Source: Globodera rostochiensis
Taxonomy: Eukaryota; Nematoda; Chromadorea; Rhabditida; Heteroderidae
Length of the DNA: 64,000 bases
Assembly: GCA_018350325.1 (NCBI GenBank)
Contig: JAEVLN010000030.1
Coordinates: forward strand, 620,001-684,000
Reading direction: 5' to 3'
Shown here: positions 18,501 through 28,543 of the stretch, one piece after another
Numbering within the stretch: the stretch's first letter is position 1
How the letters are laid out: the number at the start of each line of letters is the position of its first letter
Made by a program: the position numbers and the translations under genes
Notes under the pieces: model-generated
The model's input: the letters and a program-made list of their open reading frames with translations, nothing else
Databases searched by the model: none
What the model was told of the DNA's origin: nothing

Positions 18501-19881
18501 GGGTCATGGCAAATTCCACATGATCGGCAGAAAATCTCCCCACATTCGTGTTTACTCTTCGGGTTAAATTGATAGGTCTTATTGCACTCCACACACCGCT
18601 TCCATATGTTGCAAGTTTGATGTCCTTGGTGGTAATTGTAGCATTGTTGGTTGTAAAAGAATCGACGGCATTTGGGACATTCAATTTTCACTCCTCTTTC
18701 CTTGGTGCATGGCATTCCACCCACCCGGTTGCAGTAATAACATCTGGCCTTGCACTCATAAGTATGATAAACGGCTTGGTCGTAAAAACATTCACAGTCA
18801 ATACAGAAATTTCTCCCTCTGTTGAAAAAGCAGACAAAATTCTTCAGACCGTCCCAATGATTGTTCTCCAAAAAAATCGGCACAACAGCTTCACGCCCCA
18901 TCGGCCCCTTCCAAAGCACGCGAATTGATCTCCTCGGGTCTGCACATTTTTCAAAGGCCACAATTCGGTATTTTCCCGGAATATTTTGGTCCTAAATAAA
19001 AAAATAAATTCCTGAAATATTATTTTATTAGTATTACCCAATATTTCTGAATTGCCGACAAATGCTCAACTCCGTAACCATTTTCCATATTGTTAACTCC
19101 GGATTTGTGTAATAATTCAAATGCCGCCTCCCTTTGTCGCACCATGTTTTTCATAAACCGATTAAACGCAAATCTGTCAACCTCCAAATAATTCTTCGCC
19201 GCTGCCAGCGCATAAAATAAACACAATTTGTCGTTATTGTTGATCCTAAAATAATAATTTGTACAATTATTCCTGTAGCGGTTCTAGAACCCACTCTTGG
19301 GTTCTAGAACCAAAATTTATTTATTTGTACGAATTTGTGAACATTTCTTGGCCCTTCTCCAGCTGGCAGCGCGACACACGTAACATTCATCTGCATCGGA
19401 CGAGAAAGTAAAACCGTCCTCATGTCGTCTCCGCTTTCTCCTCCGCTTTGCCCCAACTTGTTGATTTCCTCCATTACGACATCCGCGTTGTTTTGTGGGT
19501 ATGGGCGATACGGCAAATAGACTGGGTATCCAAGTCCCGTCCCCGTCAGTGACACTCCAAACATTTTCACCTTTCGCCCCATTGTCTCTTCAGTCCGCTT
19601 GAAGGCCTTGTTAATCATGTCCTCAATTGCATCTCTCATTCGTTCATCCGGGTGCGGCGTATCAGGGTTGATGGTAAATTCGGTAATGTTTTTCATAAAC
19701 CCAAACTTTTTGCAAGTCTCCGTGCGATGATCGTTCAATTTGTACATCTCGTCCGAAAAATTGTTTCTAAATAAAAAAGTTCTATTTATCGAATTTTTAT
19801 TTATAATTCTTACCCAATTGTTCGGAAGTCCCATTTTTTAGCCGCCGGTCCGCCGGATTGGTTCACACGTTTTGAAGTCAT
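15592..19881 (-). CDS. polB: Protein-primed DNA polymerase B (pPolB), eight exons
   Basis: Exons on the minus strand are 19881-19814, 19766-19311, 19245-19038, 18991-18431, 18383-16743, 16696-16421, 16368-15779 and 15727-15592. The total is 3936 nt, 1311 aa, in phase throughout. Introns are 46-65 bp with GT-AG ends; only the second donor (GTTCTA) is non-consensus and uncertain. The N-terminal third is followed by a Cys-rich zinc-binding region (exon 4), the 3'-5' exonuclease (FAHNAGRFDGHF; YCRNDTE), and palm motifs A (DIVSLYP), B (NSLWGKFS) and C (YTDTDSIFV). The last exon supplies the conserved C-terminus. The enzyme replicates the linear element, primed by a terminal protein. Splicing in an otherwise intronless element implies nuclear expression. 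An A-run at 15601-15613 encodes consecutive Phe and may slip. Confidence 0.93.
19280..19311. promoter_or_regulatory. Two GGTTCTAGAACC palindromes in polymerase intron 2
   Basis: Perfect 12-bp palindromes at 19280-19291 and 19300-19311 are separated by 8 bp. The TTCTAGAA core is the classic inverted heat-shock element (nTTCnnGAAn). The second palindrome spans the predicted intron donor, which may explain its odd sequence. Whether it is an enhancer or a small inserted hairpin cannot be told from sequence alone. Confidence 0.5.
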
Positions 19882-19977
19882 TTTAATAAATAATAAAAAA
19901 CTTTTAATAAAAATGCGCAAATGATAATTTTAAAAATTTTGCTCAGTTAAGAGTGAATACGGAGGCAAGATCCGTGC

Positions 19978-19985
19978 CTTATATA
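19978..19985 (-). promoter_or_regulatory. TATA box of the polymerase gene
   Basis: The minus strand reads TATATAAG, followed by G, in an otherwise non-coding stretch 97 bp upstream of the polymerase ATG at 19881. This spacing would leave a 5' leader of about 65-70 nt. Confidence 0.6.
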
Positions 19986-20034
19986 GTGGGAAAATGGGGC
20001 GTAATCATTGCGAAATACCTGTCACGTGATTAAT

Positions 20035-20515
20035 CTGTCATGTGACAGATTACGAAATAACTGTCTGGCGCGACAGATTTCGTAATGATTGTCTGCCAAA
20101 TTGCAAAATGTTGAAGGTCATCAATCATTTTTGATTGACAGGTGACAGATTTTGAAATATTGCGTGCCATTTTTGCAAAATATTAAAGGTAATCAATCAT
20201 TTTTGATTGACAGGTGACAGATTGCGAAATAACTTTGATTTTGATTGACACGTGATAGTTTCAAAATTATTCAAGGTCATCAATAATCAAAAATTTTTTT
20301 TTTGAGTCATCAATCATTTTGATTGACAGGTGACAGATTTTGAAATAATTTTGCGAGTCATCAATCATTTTTGATTGCCAGCTGACAAATTTTAAAATAA
20401 TTTGTGAGTCAAAGCTTTTTGATTGACAGGTGACAGATTGCACAATAATTTACGAGTCATTAATCTCGTAAAATGATTTGTGAGTCATCAGTCTGTCATG
20501 TGATCATAGTGTGAC
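20035..20515 (+). promoter_or_regulatory. Repeat array with TGATTGACAG motifs between polymerase and TBP genes
   Basis: Imperfect units of roughly 40-80 bp follow the pattern GAGTCATCAATCATTTTTGATTGACAGGTGACAGATT, with AAATAATT-like spacers. TGATTGACAG occurs exactly at 20132, 20204, 20320 and 20420, with one-base variants at 20242 and 20372. The same decamer is in both inverted repeats (6352 and 6398 as the complement; 21192, 21236 and 21282). TGATTGACAG is the known composite site for PBX-MEIS/PREP homeodomain pairs. The array lies between divergent promoters, so it is a candidate shared enhancer; a replication role is an alternative. Confidence 0.6.
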
Positions 20516-20565
20516 CTTGACCGTATTTTATGTCCATAATAATGCGTCCTTGAAATATTTTTGCC

Positions 20566-20574
20566 TATATAAAG
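20566..20574 (+). promoter_or_regulatory. TATA box of the TBP gene
   Basis: TATATAAAG lies 39 bp before the TBP ATG in non-coding DNA. A TATA box directly ahead of a TBP gene raises the possibility of autoregulation. Confidence 0.6.
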
Positions 20575-20604
20575 GACTAAAATCGATTGATTATTTGGTT
20601 CAAA

Positions 20605-21144
20605 ATGCAAAAACCTATCATTGTCAATATCGTTGCTGTCGCCAATTTGGGAGTTGAAATTGACCTCTCTTCATTATCGATTAATGATTGCAAATTTAAG
20701 TATAACCCCCAAAAATTTAAAGCTGCAATTTTGAAATCTGAAAATCCTATAAAATCCACTGCTTTGTTATGGGAGTCGGGAAAAATAATTTGTTTAGGCA
20801 CCAAAAATTTGGAAGATTGCGAAAAAGCGATAAGAAAATTTATTGAAATTATTAAATTCTCGGGATGTCCCAGTGTTTTTTACACTGGACATTTAATTGA
20901 AAATGTTGTTACCTCATTTAATTTTGGGCGGGAAATTGATCTAAATGAATTCCGAAAAATTCGTCCCAAAAATAGTTTTTATGAGCCTGAAATTTTTTGT
21001 GGTCTAAACTACAAAAGAGGAAAAAGATTGACTGCCTTAATTTTTTGGACGGGCAAAGTGGTAATAACGGGTGGAAAAAATATTGAAGAAATTCATGAAA
21101 TGTACTATCACATTATGCCTTATTTAAAAATGTCACAAAAGTGA
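20605..21144 (+). CDS. TATA-box-binding protein (TBP) homolog carried by the Maverick
   Basis: 179 aa, intronless, corresponding to the TBP core with no N-terminal extension. Repeat 1 (about 6-88) has VNIVAVANLG (7-16), YNPQKF (33-38) and a TALLWESGK stirrup with ICLG. Repeat 2 (about 97-175) has IENVVTSF, SFYEPEIFCGLNY (124-136), TALIFWTGK (143-151) and VVITGGK, closing with IMPYLK. The four residues equivalent to the DNA-kinking phenylalanines are F38, W56 (a Phe-to-Trp change), F131 and F147. Host TBP nucleates transcription at TATA promoters; this copy could recruit the transcription machinery to element genes. It lies just inside the right inverted repeat and runs forward. The ORF opens at a TTG upstream; the ATG at 20605 is chosen because the saddle begins at once. 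Confidence 0.92.
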   Translation: MQKPIIVNIVAVANLGVEIDLSSLSINDCKFKYNPQKFKAAILKSENPIKSTALLWESGKIICLGTKNLEDCEKAIRKFIEIIKFSGCPSVFYTGHLIENVVTSFNFGREIDLNEFRKIRPKNSFYEPEIFCGLNYKRGKRLTALIFWTGKVVITGGKNIEEIHEMYYHIMPYLKMSQK

Positions 21145-21170
21145 AATCGATTTATAAATCTTTTTGTTGC

Positions 21171-22644
21171 AAAATTTGAGCGGCGGAAGTTTGATTGACA
21201 GGTCAGTCTGGAATTTTTGGTGCGCGGAGAAAGTTTGATTGACAGGTGAGAAGGGAAAAATTTTGGTGTGCGGAGAAAGTTTGATTGACAGGTGCCGTAA
21301 TGACCTTGAGGGATGGGGGAGGAAAAAGTTGAATTATGGATTAGGCGCCAATACCCTTTTTACATTGAGAGCACATAGTATCGTTCACTGGTCCTTAAAA
21401 AAATATTTGTGAAGTAATTTTGTACAGAAAAATCTCCTCTTTCAAATGGTATATCGTTTGTAAAAAACAGATCAAAATTCACAGACTAGATAGGTTTTGT
21501 AGACCTCTTATCGATAGTACGGGTAACAAAAGAGAATTGCCTAATCATCATTAACAATCGCTGTCATCCTCATCATAGTCGTTTTGTCATATTATTGTCA
21601 TCTTTTGTCGGTTCATGCGTATGTTATATTTTGTCATACAGTTTGTCATAAATGTTCACCTTTTATCATGCCTTAGTCGTCCTTTGTCATCTATTTGTCA
21701 TGCATAGTCATACTGTTTGTCATACTTTGTAATAATATGTCATACAATAGTCATAATTTTGTCATACCCGAGTCATACTATGGCAACTCATCCTTCGACC
21801 TTCTTTATATGCCATTAATTAGTTTCCTTCACAACCCTCTGGCTCCTTTGGGTTGCGTGTTAATCCGCTAACCCCGCGCGGTTTTGTTTTGACCGCAAGC
21901 CGCTCGCTTTTGTGGTTTGTTAGGAGACGGGATGTTCAAAGGACCCAATAGGTTTGGGTCTGGTGGCGGCATGATCAAAGAACCCGAACCCTCCAATAGC
22001 TTTAGACCTTGCGGGCGGCATGATGATAGAACCCAATAGGTTTTGGCTTGGGGCGGTAAGATCAAAGTACCCATAGCTTTCGGTTTGGGGCGGCAAGATC
22101 AAAGGATCTGACCCCTCCAATAGGTTTAGGCCTTGCGGGCGGCATGATCAAAGCCCCAATGGGTTTAAGTTGAGTGGCGGCATGATCAAAGGGTTTCTCC
22201 AATAGGTTTGGGTTTGGTGGTGGTAAGGTCAACGGGTTGGACCCCTCCCATAGGTTTAGGTTTGGTGGCGGCATGATCAAAGGGCAGACCCCCTCCAATA
22301 GCTTTAGACCTTGCGGGCGGCATGATGAATGAACCCAATAGGTTTTGGCTTGGGGCGGTAAGATCAAAGTACCCAATAGGTTTCGGTTTGGGGCGGCAAG
22401 ATCAAAGGATCTGACCCCTCCAATAGGTTTAGGCCTTGCGGGCGGCATGATCAAAGCCCCAATAGGTTTTGGCTTAGGGCGGCAAGATCAAAGGATCTGA
22501 CCCCTCCAATAGGTTTGGGTACCCGCGCCCTTTTTGGCCGCGCCGTACCCGCGCGGTTTTGGTACCCGCTCGGTTTTGGTACCCGCTCGGTTTTGGTACC
22601 CGCTCGGTTTTGGTACCCGCTCGGTTTTGACGCTATATGCTGCT
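21171..22644 (-). repeat. Right terminal inverted repeat of the Maverick
   Basis: About 1.47 kb, inverted copy of 5249-6428. Relative to the left copy it has one extra inner unit (three TGATTGACAG instead of two), two extra 17-bp terminal units (five instead of three, about 22540-22630), and about 200 bp more of the TGATCATGCCGCC-type units. Apparent ORFs here (for example 22062-22454 on the minus strand, rich in MPPPNLNL) are translations of these repeats, not genes. Confidence 0.95.
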
Positions 22645-22650
22645 CATATA
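22645..22650. repeat. Target site duplication, right (CATATA)
   Basis: It directly follows the last base of the right inverted repeat and is identical to 5243-5248. Confidence 0.93.
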
Positions 22651-25065
22651 TGATTAGATAATAAATTTAATTTATTGCGCGGATATTGTAAGCCTAAAAA
22701 TTTTATTTTATTGATTTAAATCATGTCGACCTCATAACCAGCAGATTCTTTATCTGATTGAAAATTTTATAATATGATATATATATTTTTTTATATTTGA
22801 TAAATATTTTTTTATATTTGCTTTGACTAAAAAAAATTTATCTCCCTGTCTATTTATTTTAGATAAATTATTATTAATCGTTTTGTTAAAAAGGTGGTTT
22901 TGGCATTTGTTTTTGGTGGATAGATTTTATTGATTTTAAAATATTAGTTTTCAATATTTTGATCTTTATAATACTTTGTTTACTAAACTCTTTTCTTTAT
23001 GCCGCTTCATTCATGTAGATACAGCCTTGTGATCATCTTTAGCCGAATTATATGATTTGATGATGCTTCAATTAACGACATTAAATTTTAAAATGTGTAT
23101 AATTGACTTTATGCTAATTAAACGCAGGCCTCACCCACTATATATAGAGGCTAGGTTTAATGAAGGACAATATGTCAGTATTCAAATAGATAACTTTGAA
23201 AATTAAAAAAGTTTAAGTAAGTCAAGATTTATTTTTATCAAATTTTGTAGGAAAGAACTAATGACCCAACACTTTTGTGAGAAAGGAATCAATGAATGTG
23301 CGGCCAACACTCCCCCCCCCGCCCCTTCCCCAAATGTTCGCTTTTAATTTATGCTATTGGGAAACCCATTGTTCAATTCGTTCTTGTTAAGGGAGAGGTC
23401 CAAAATTCGTCAATTGAACAGTTTTTAAATCAAATTTTGGGAGGGGATGGGCGAATTGGACTCGTCGATATTTAGAGACAGAAATTGAATCAGATTTTTG
23501 AGAGTTCAAATTGTGTAAAAAGTTGTATGTTTAAATTTTAAAATGTCCATGTTCTGTACATTTGGGACAAAGCCCAAAAAGGTTTAACCTACACTACGCC
23601 AAAGATAAATAGATTAAAAAGTACTAATTGGTTAAAAATACAGTAAATTGTAATCGAGTTAACACCAGGGGTGCTCGTAATTACTTTTACTTATTACGGA
23701 TTACTTACTTTTACTTGGTTTTTGCTTTTGTCTGAGAACTTGAAAGTGAAATATGAGCCGTCCCGCTCCCATTCCTAAAAATCTTCAAAAAATTACCGTT
23801 TTTTCATATTTTGGTAGCAAATCTCATAGAAAATTGAGGTAAAAATTCAAAATTTTTCCCGTTTCTCCACGGGAATCCAGCAACCAGATCCAGAATCCAA
23901 ATCGGGGTTTTTCAAAATTTCGACCTCTAAATTTTGTTATGAAATTCAAATAATTTTTTAAAGTTTTGACTCTTTCGAATTGTTAAATGAATGGCGCCTC
24001 GAGCCAAGATGCAGTAAAAAGTTGAAAACATAATCTTTAAAACTAAAAATTAACATAGAAACATAACTAACTATTAAAATTAAGATAAATTTTAGCAAAT
24101 AATAAAGCTTATCCGGCGACTATGCTTCTTTGAGAGTATATACAATAGAAAAATCTTATTTAGTAATTTAAAAAAAATATTAATGTTTGAAACAAAACCA
24201 AAAATAAACCTTTAAGATGCTATAACTTAGAATCAATATTAAATATTAAAATTTCATTTAATGCTGTTTAACATAGAAATTGTTTGAACGCACAGTGCTA
24301 TTAAAAAGAAATTTAAATAGATTAGTTTTAATATTAAATCATATTATAGTGCGAGACCAAAAAATTAAGTATCATAGAAATACAAACAAATACCCGAATT
24401 ATGTATAATTTGACCAGACAGAGGTCAATAGATGGAAACTAAATAGCAAGCAAATTTTTATGAACTCATTTGGGAAAATATTCAAAACTAATAATTTTTC
24501 GTTCCGATGAAATGAAGGAAACAAAAATATTAAATCAATAATAATTAAAATCAATTAAACAATTTTAGTCTAATGAATTGAAATACTAATATCTGTAAGT
24601 ATTAAAATATTAAATTTGCAATAGCGAGGTTGCCGCGGGTTACCTGAAACCCGAGAGCCGAAAGCCGGCGTTTTTATCAACCCGAAACCCGACCCGGCAT
24701 TTTTCTCAACCCGCGGCAACACTGATGCACACATTTGGCAGTATAAGTGAATCGTTGAAGCAAAATAGAAGATTATACAACTATTTATGTACGCACGATA
24801 TCGACGCCATTAGTTGCAATTCGCTGACTGCGCCCTCATACTTAACTTTCTTTTTTATTTATTGTAATTTTTTAATCATCATAGAGTAATTTCGAGGTTT
24901 TATTGGTTTGTAGAATATAGAAGTAATAAATACATATTTCGTTTTATTGTTGTAATATAATTTAAGTAAAATATTTGTATTGGAAGTCATTTTTATTTCT
25001 CGATTTTTTGTTTTGTTGAATTATTTATTTAATATAAACAAGTTTAAAATGTACAATTTTATTTA
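22651..25065. other. AT-rich intergenic DNA
   Basis: I see no coding region with support. A GC-rich foldback lies at 24629-24720, a C/G run near 23312-23323, and a GGTGCTCGTAATTACTTTTAC repeat-like stretch near 23670-23725 that resembles the end of a degraded hAT MITE. Confidence 0.55.
24629..24720. repeat. Short GC-rich foldback with 13-bp inverted ends
   Basis: GTTGCCGCGGGTT at 24629-24641 is inverted exactly at 24708-24720. The inside repeats AACCCGAAACCCGACCCGG-like words. No convincing target duplication is seen. It is probably a tiny non-autonomous element. Confidence 0.6.
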
Positions 25066-25070
25066 ATATA

Positions 25071-25426
25071 GTGAGGGAAGCGCACTGTGCCCCCCAGATT
25101 GAGCACCGTTCACCGTTGACTCCCCGGATGGAATTGGGGGAAGGGAAAAGATGGGGAGGATGCCCGGGCCCGGGGCATTGGTGATGGATTCGCCCAACTC
25201 TCCGATCCAGCACTGACGATAGAGTTTATTCCGTCCTGCTCAACGACCGATGGAACAAGGACAGAGGGATGAAGACTGATCGCTGGGGGAAAGGAGAGGA
25301 ACAGGATGAAGCAATGTGGGCGGGGACATTGTTGAAATGAATAAATGTGATCAATACCCGGGGTAAAGTCCAGCAGTTCTTTGAGGGGTGAGATTGAATG
25401 GAAAATGCCGACCGGAAACCCTTACA
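25071..25426 (-). repeat. 3' LTR of copy B
   Basis: 356 bp, reads as identical to 29474-29829. Minus-strand start is TGTAAGGG. A minus-strand ORF just inside it (25422-25886, 154 codons) has no recognisable domain and is probably residual 3' coding sequence or chance. Confidence 0.9.
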
Positions 25427-26416
25427 GCTCCCCCTTTCTCATAGGATCGTCCTCGATCCTCAGATGCAGAGGATGTATTTCCCACGAGTGGAAATGGAGA
25501 CAGAGGATCCCGGCACTCCGACTCTCGGCTTCGCCCTTCGGTCCTCCTACTCGAACGTCCACGGCCAGGCTGCGCATTTGCGTGAACAGCTCGTCCACCA
25601 TTTGGATGGATGGCATGGGGACGTCGGGGAGGAACACCCCGGGGTCATTCCTGTTCAGAGAGGGAGATTGTTGAAGAGAGAGAGAGTGTGTGAAGAGAGG
25701 GTTAGAGGAAGTGGTCCAGGCATCCCAGTGGCATTTTTGGAATTTTGGGTTGGGGAAATTGAACTGCTGACTCCCCGGAGTTTTTTTGGGAGGGAGGGGG
25801 TTGGGTTCGCATCGTTCATTCGACATCCTTCTTTCTTCTTCGGGTCGTTCATCGTCGTCGCCACCCGTCACTGCCCGGCGCGCCACGTCTACCTTGAGAA
25901 AGGTAGGGTTAGTTTCTGTTCATCTTCACGTCAAAACTTACCGGTGCTGCTTGACCGGCCCGTCCGTTCCATACACGCGGTTGAAGTCCTCCGACCTCAA
26001 ACGCTTTTGTCCTTCCGCGTCAGTTTTTCACCGTCGTGTCGGTGTCCGTGCCGACCAGCTCTGCGCATCGCTGAGTTTCATTTCTCATCACTCCCACTCC
26101 CTCCTTTTTATTTTTCTTTTTCAGTTCATCCGGTTACATTTCCTCATTTTTTTGAGATTCAACGGCCGGGATGTTTCTTCGCCAAGACGGCGGTTTGAAT
26201 TTACGCCGTTGTTGCATTTTGGCGAAGAGTGGTTTTCGCTGCTTAGGCAAAATTCGAGACCGTGCTGATGATGGCCCGCTCATTTATATTTTGGTTTTTT
26301 TTTTATGACTGACTTGCCTCAATTCGGGGTTCTCGAGGGCCTAGAATCCGAATCTGACCTCCATGTCCGCTGGTTTCAAATCCCGGATCGGCATTCAACC
26401 GTTTTCCGGCCTTTGT

Positions 26417-27749
26417 TTACTGCTTCTGGCCCTCGAGCCAGTTGTTTTTTTGTTGTTTTTTTTTGAACGGGAGAGTTGTGTTCAGCGTCTCTGATCCACT
26501 GCCTTCTTCCGCAGCAGGGCGACCGGTGTTGCTCCGAACACTCATTTCGATTCGGGACCTTGCCAAATCTGCCATAAACTCTTCGGATGTCGTCGAGGGA
26601 GGGGGAATTTCAGCCGAAATTGGTGAATTTTGCCATCCCATCTGCGGTTGGCGCTGTTGCTGATCAGCCTATTCTGCCTGTCCAACAGACCTGCCTTGAT
26701 CGTCCTCAAAATCAGCCTGCCACTCATGGCACGCATAAGCGAGGTGGCCCATTCGTCCACAATACTGGCATTGGCGATAGCCCGACCAATTGTTTTGGCT
26801 TCGAAAGCCGCCACGCTCTCCTCCGAATGATGGCGGCTGCTTTTGCCCGTTTGGCGCGGAGAATTGTCCGAAATTTCGCGTGTTGCTCCCCGAGGGTCCT
26901 TGCTCATTTCCGGCAGCTCCAGGGGATGGACCAGCGCTCCACTGAGGTTGGGATGGTCGACTGTTGATAACATTGACTGCTTGTGACAGTCGGCTAACCT
27001 CCTCTCCCCTGTTGACCAGCAGCAACGCTTCCAATTCTTCCGCTTGGGCTTTAACAACATCCAAGCTTTTGGCTTGGGTTAATCCAACCAACCGGATTAA
27101 GAAGCTCATGTTTGGCTTGAGGCGGTCCAGAAATTCCTCACAAACTTTCTCATTCCGCTGTGTTTCGGTGAGGGACTGATTTGTCGCCTCGATCAGCGGC
27201 GTCAATCGCCTCAAAAATTGTATTGAGGAGAGTCCAGCTTGGCTCTGAGTGCAGTCATGGCCAAGTCCAGCGTTGTGGTTTGCGCCGGAGACAGTTCCTT
27301 AAACAGTGCCCGTGGGGTATTCTTCAAGCACAATTTGAATCGGGTCACTTTCTCCTGACCCGTGAAATTTTTGCCAGAGACCGTGAGATGGTCTTTGAAC
27401 CGTTCCGCCCAGTCATCAAATTCAATTGCCGATTCTTTCCAAACATTTCTAGGCTTGAACCGACCGAAAGTCCGCTAGAGAGCATGTTGATGCCATAAAT
27501 GGTGCGCTCATTCTTCTTTGGAAGAACCTTTTCCACCTCTGGCACCTTCGCTGACATTTTTCCCTGCCAGAATTTCCTGGCACTTGCCCCGATGGCCACA
27601 TTACCATCTCTTTTATTTACAATAGCTGCTTCAGGCCCGCAGGCCAGCGGAACTCCAGACAGTTCACCATATCTTTCATTTACATTAGCTGTTTCAGGCC
27701 CGCAGGCCAGGAAAATTCCAGACCCAGTAGGGTAACTGGTCAAAGGCAT
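26417..27749 (-). pseudogene. gag: Broken gag of LTR copy B
   Basis: Homologous to the intact gag at 1395-2690 but split into at least three frames (27749-27345, 27214-26669, 26641-26417). A deletion of about 65 bp at about 27220 removes part of the capsid region, other indels shift the frame, and the Gln-rich segment before the zinc knuckle is shortened. The knuckle itself remains (CQYCGRMGH). Near the N-terminus a 60-bp unit encoding a LACGPE-like phrase is duplicated. The element could not make its own Gag. Confidence 0.85.
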
Positions 27750-27796
27750 GCAATCGTTGGGGTTTTGGTCAAAATAATTATTTTTTTTTGAGTGTG

Positions 27797-28543
27797 ACTA
27801 TGTCGGAATTCTTCCTATGTCAATCAAATTGATTGACAGATTTTGGGGAATGATGAGGGAAGGGCAACTTTTTCACCCCTGCCCAATGTTGCACTTGTTT
27901 ATCACCCCCCTCCTCCCTCACTGTTATCTTCTGCCCCCCCCACTGTACGTTTTGGGATGTGTGAGTGACATTTTGGCTCTCATTATCAGGCCAAAGTACT
28001 CTGTGTCCTCCCCTTTCCCTAAATTGGTGGACCAATTGTTGGCCAATAAATACCTTACAATCAATTCCCCTCACTCATTTTGTCTCCACCAATCGAGCAG
28101 TTCAACTGCATCTCCCCCTCGAACATTTGCTCGGCCTTGCCCTGTTGTTCTCCCAGCACTGCTTGAGGCCCGGGCCCTTCCAATTTCCTTCCTTTGGGGA
28201 ACTCCCTCCCCAACTCACATTTGTCCATTGCCCCCAGGGCTTCTTCCCAAACTTGCGGTCCTTTGAGGCCAAAAGTTTCACCATTGTTTTCAATGTAACC
28301 ATTTTTCCCCAATGCCATCTCCAAACCCCATTTTGTGCCTTGGCAAAATTGCCACATTCCAATGTACCAATTTTGCCCCCCTCCTTCCACACGGTTTTTT
28401 CCCCCTGGGATTTCCACATTCCTGGGGATTTTTCCTTCACCTTTTTTTGTAAGGGTTTAATTACCCAAGTTTGAGCGTTTCGAATAAAACGGCATTTTCT
28501 TATTGCTTTGGTCTCCGACCCCCAGCACCAAAATCCCACATCT
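27797..28543. other. Segment present only in copy B
   Basis: Between the shared sequences ending GAGTGT and starting ATCTAAATTTAGG, copy B carries about 750 bp missing from copy A (junction at about 2740). It is less AT-rich than its surroundings, with ORFs on both strands (27817-28266 plus, 28102-28539 minus) but no domain I recognise. It is either a captured host sequence, a nested insertion, or DNA lost by copy A. Confidence 0.6.

Larger units (their letters stand above)
5249..22644. mobile_element. Complete Maverick/Polinton virus-like transposon, 17.4 kb
   Basis: Both ends are defined: inverted repeats starting AGCAGCATATAGCG and ending in its complement, flanked by the same 6 bp (CATATA). 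All Maverick hallmark genes are present: A32-type packaging ATPase, retroviral-type integrase, penton-like and major capsid proteins, adenain-like protease and protein-primed polymerase B. None shows an internal stop, and the polymerase reads through once seven short introns are removed. Morphogenesis genes run forward from the left end; the polymerase runs backward on the right. Extra cargo is a membrane protein, a PAZ-domain protein and a TBP. Open frames and near-identical inverted repeats suggest a fairly recent insertion. One unresolved base (N) lies at 14681. Confidence 0.97.

Noticed and set aside
21590..21790. CRISPR-like array of short repeats
   Set aside because: The TATGACAAA units are degenerate, without regular spacers, in eukaryotic transposon ends. 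There are no cas genes.
25398..26198. 266-aa plus-strand ORF inside the LTR element
   Set aside because: It is antisense to the element, starts in the LTR, and its composition follows the GC-rich 3' region. No domain seen.
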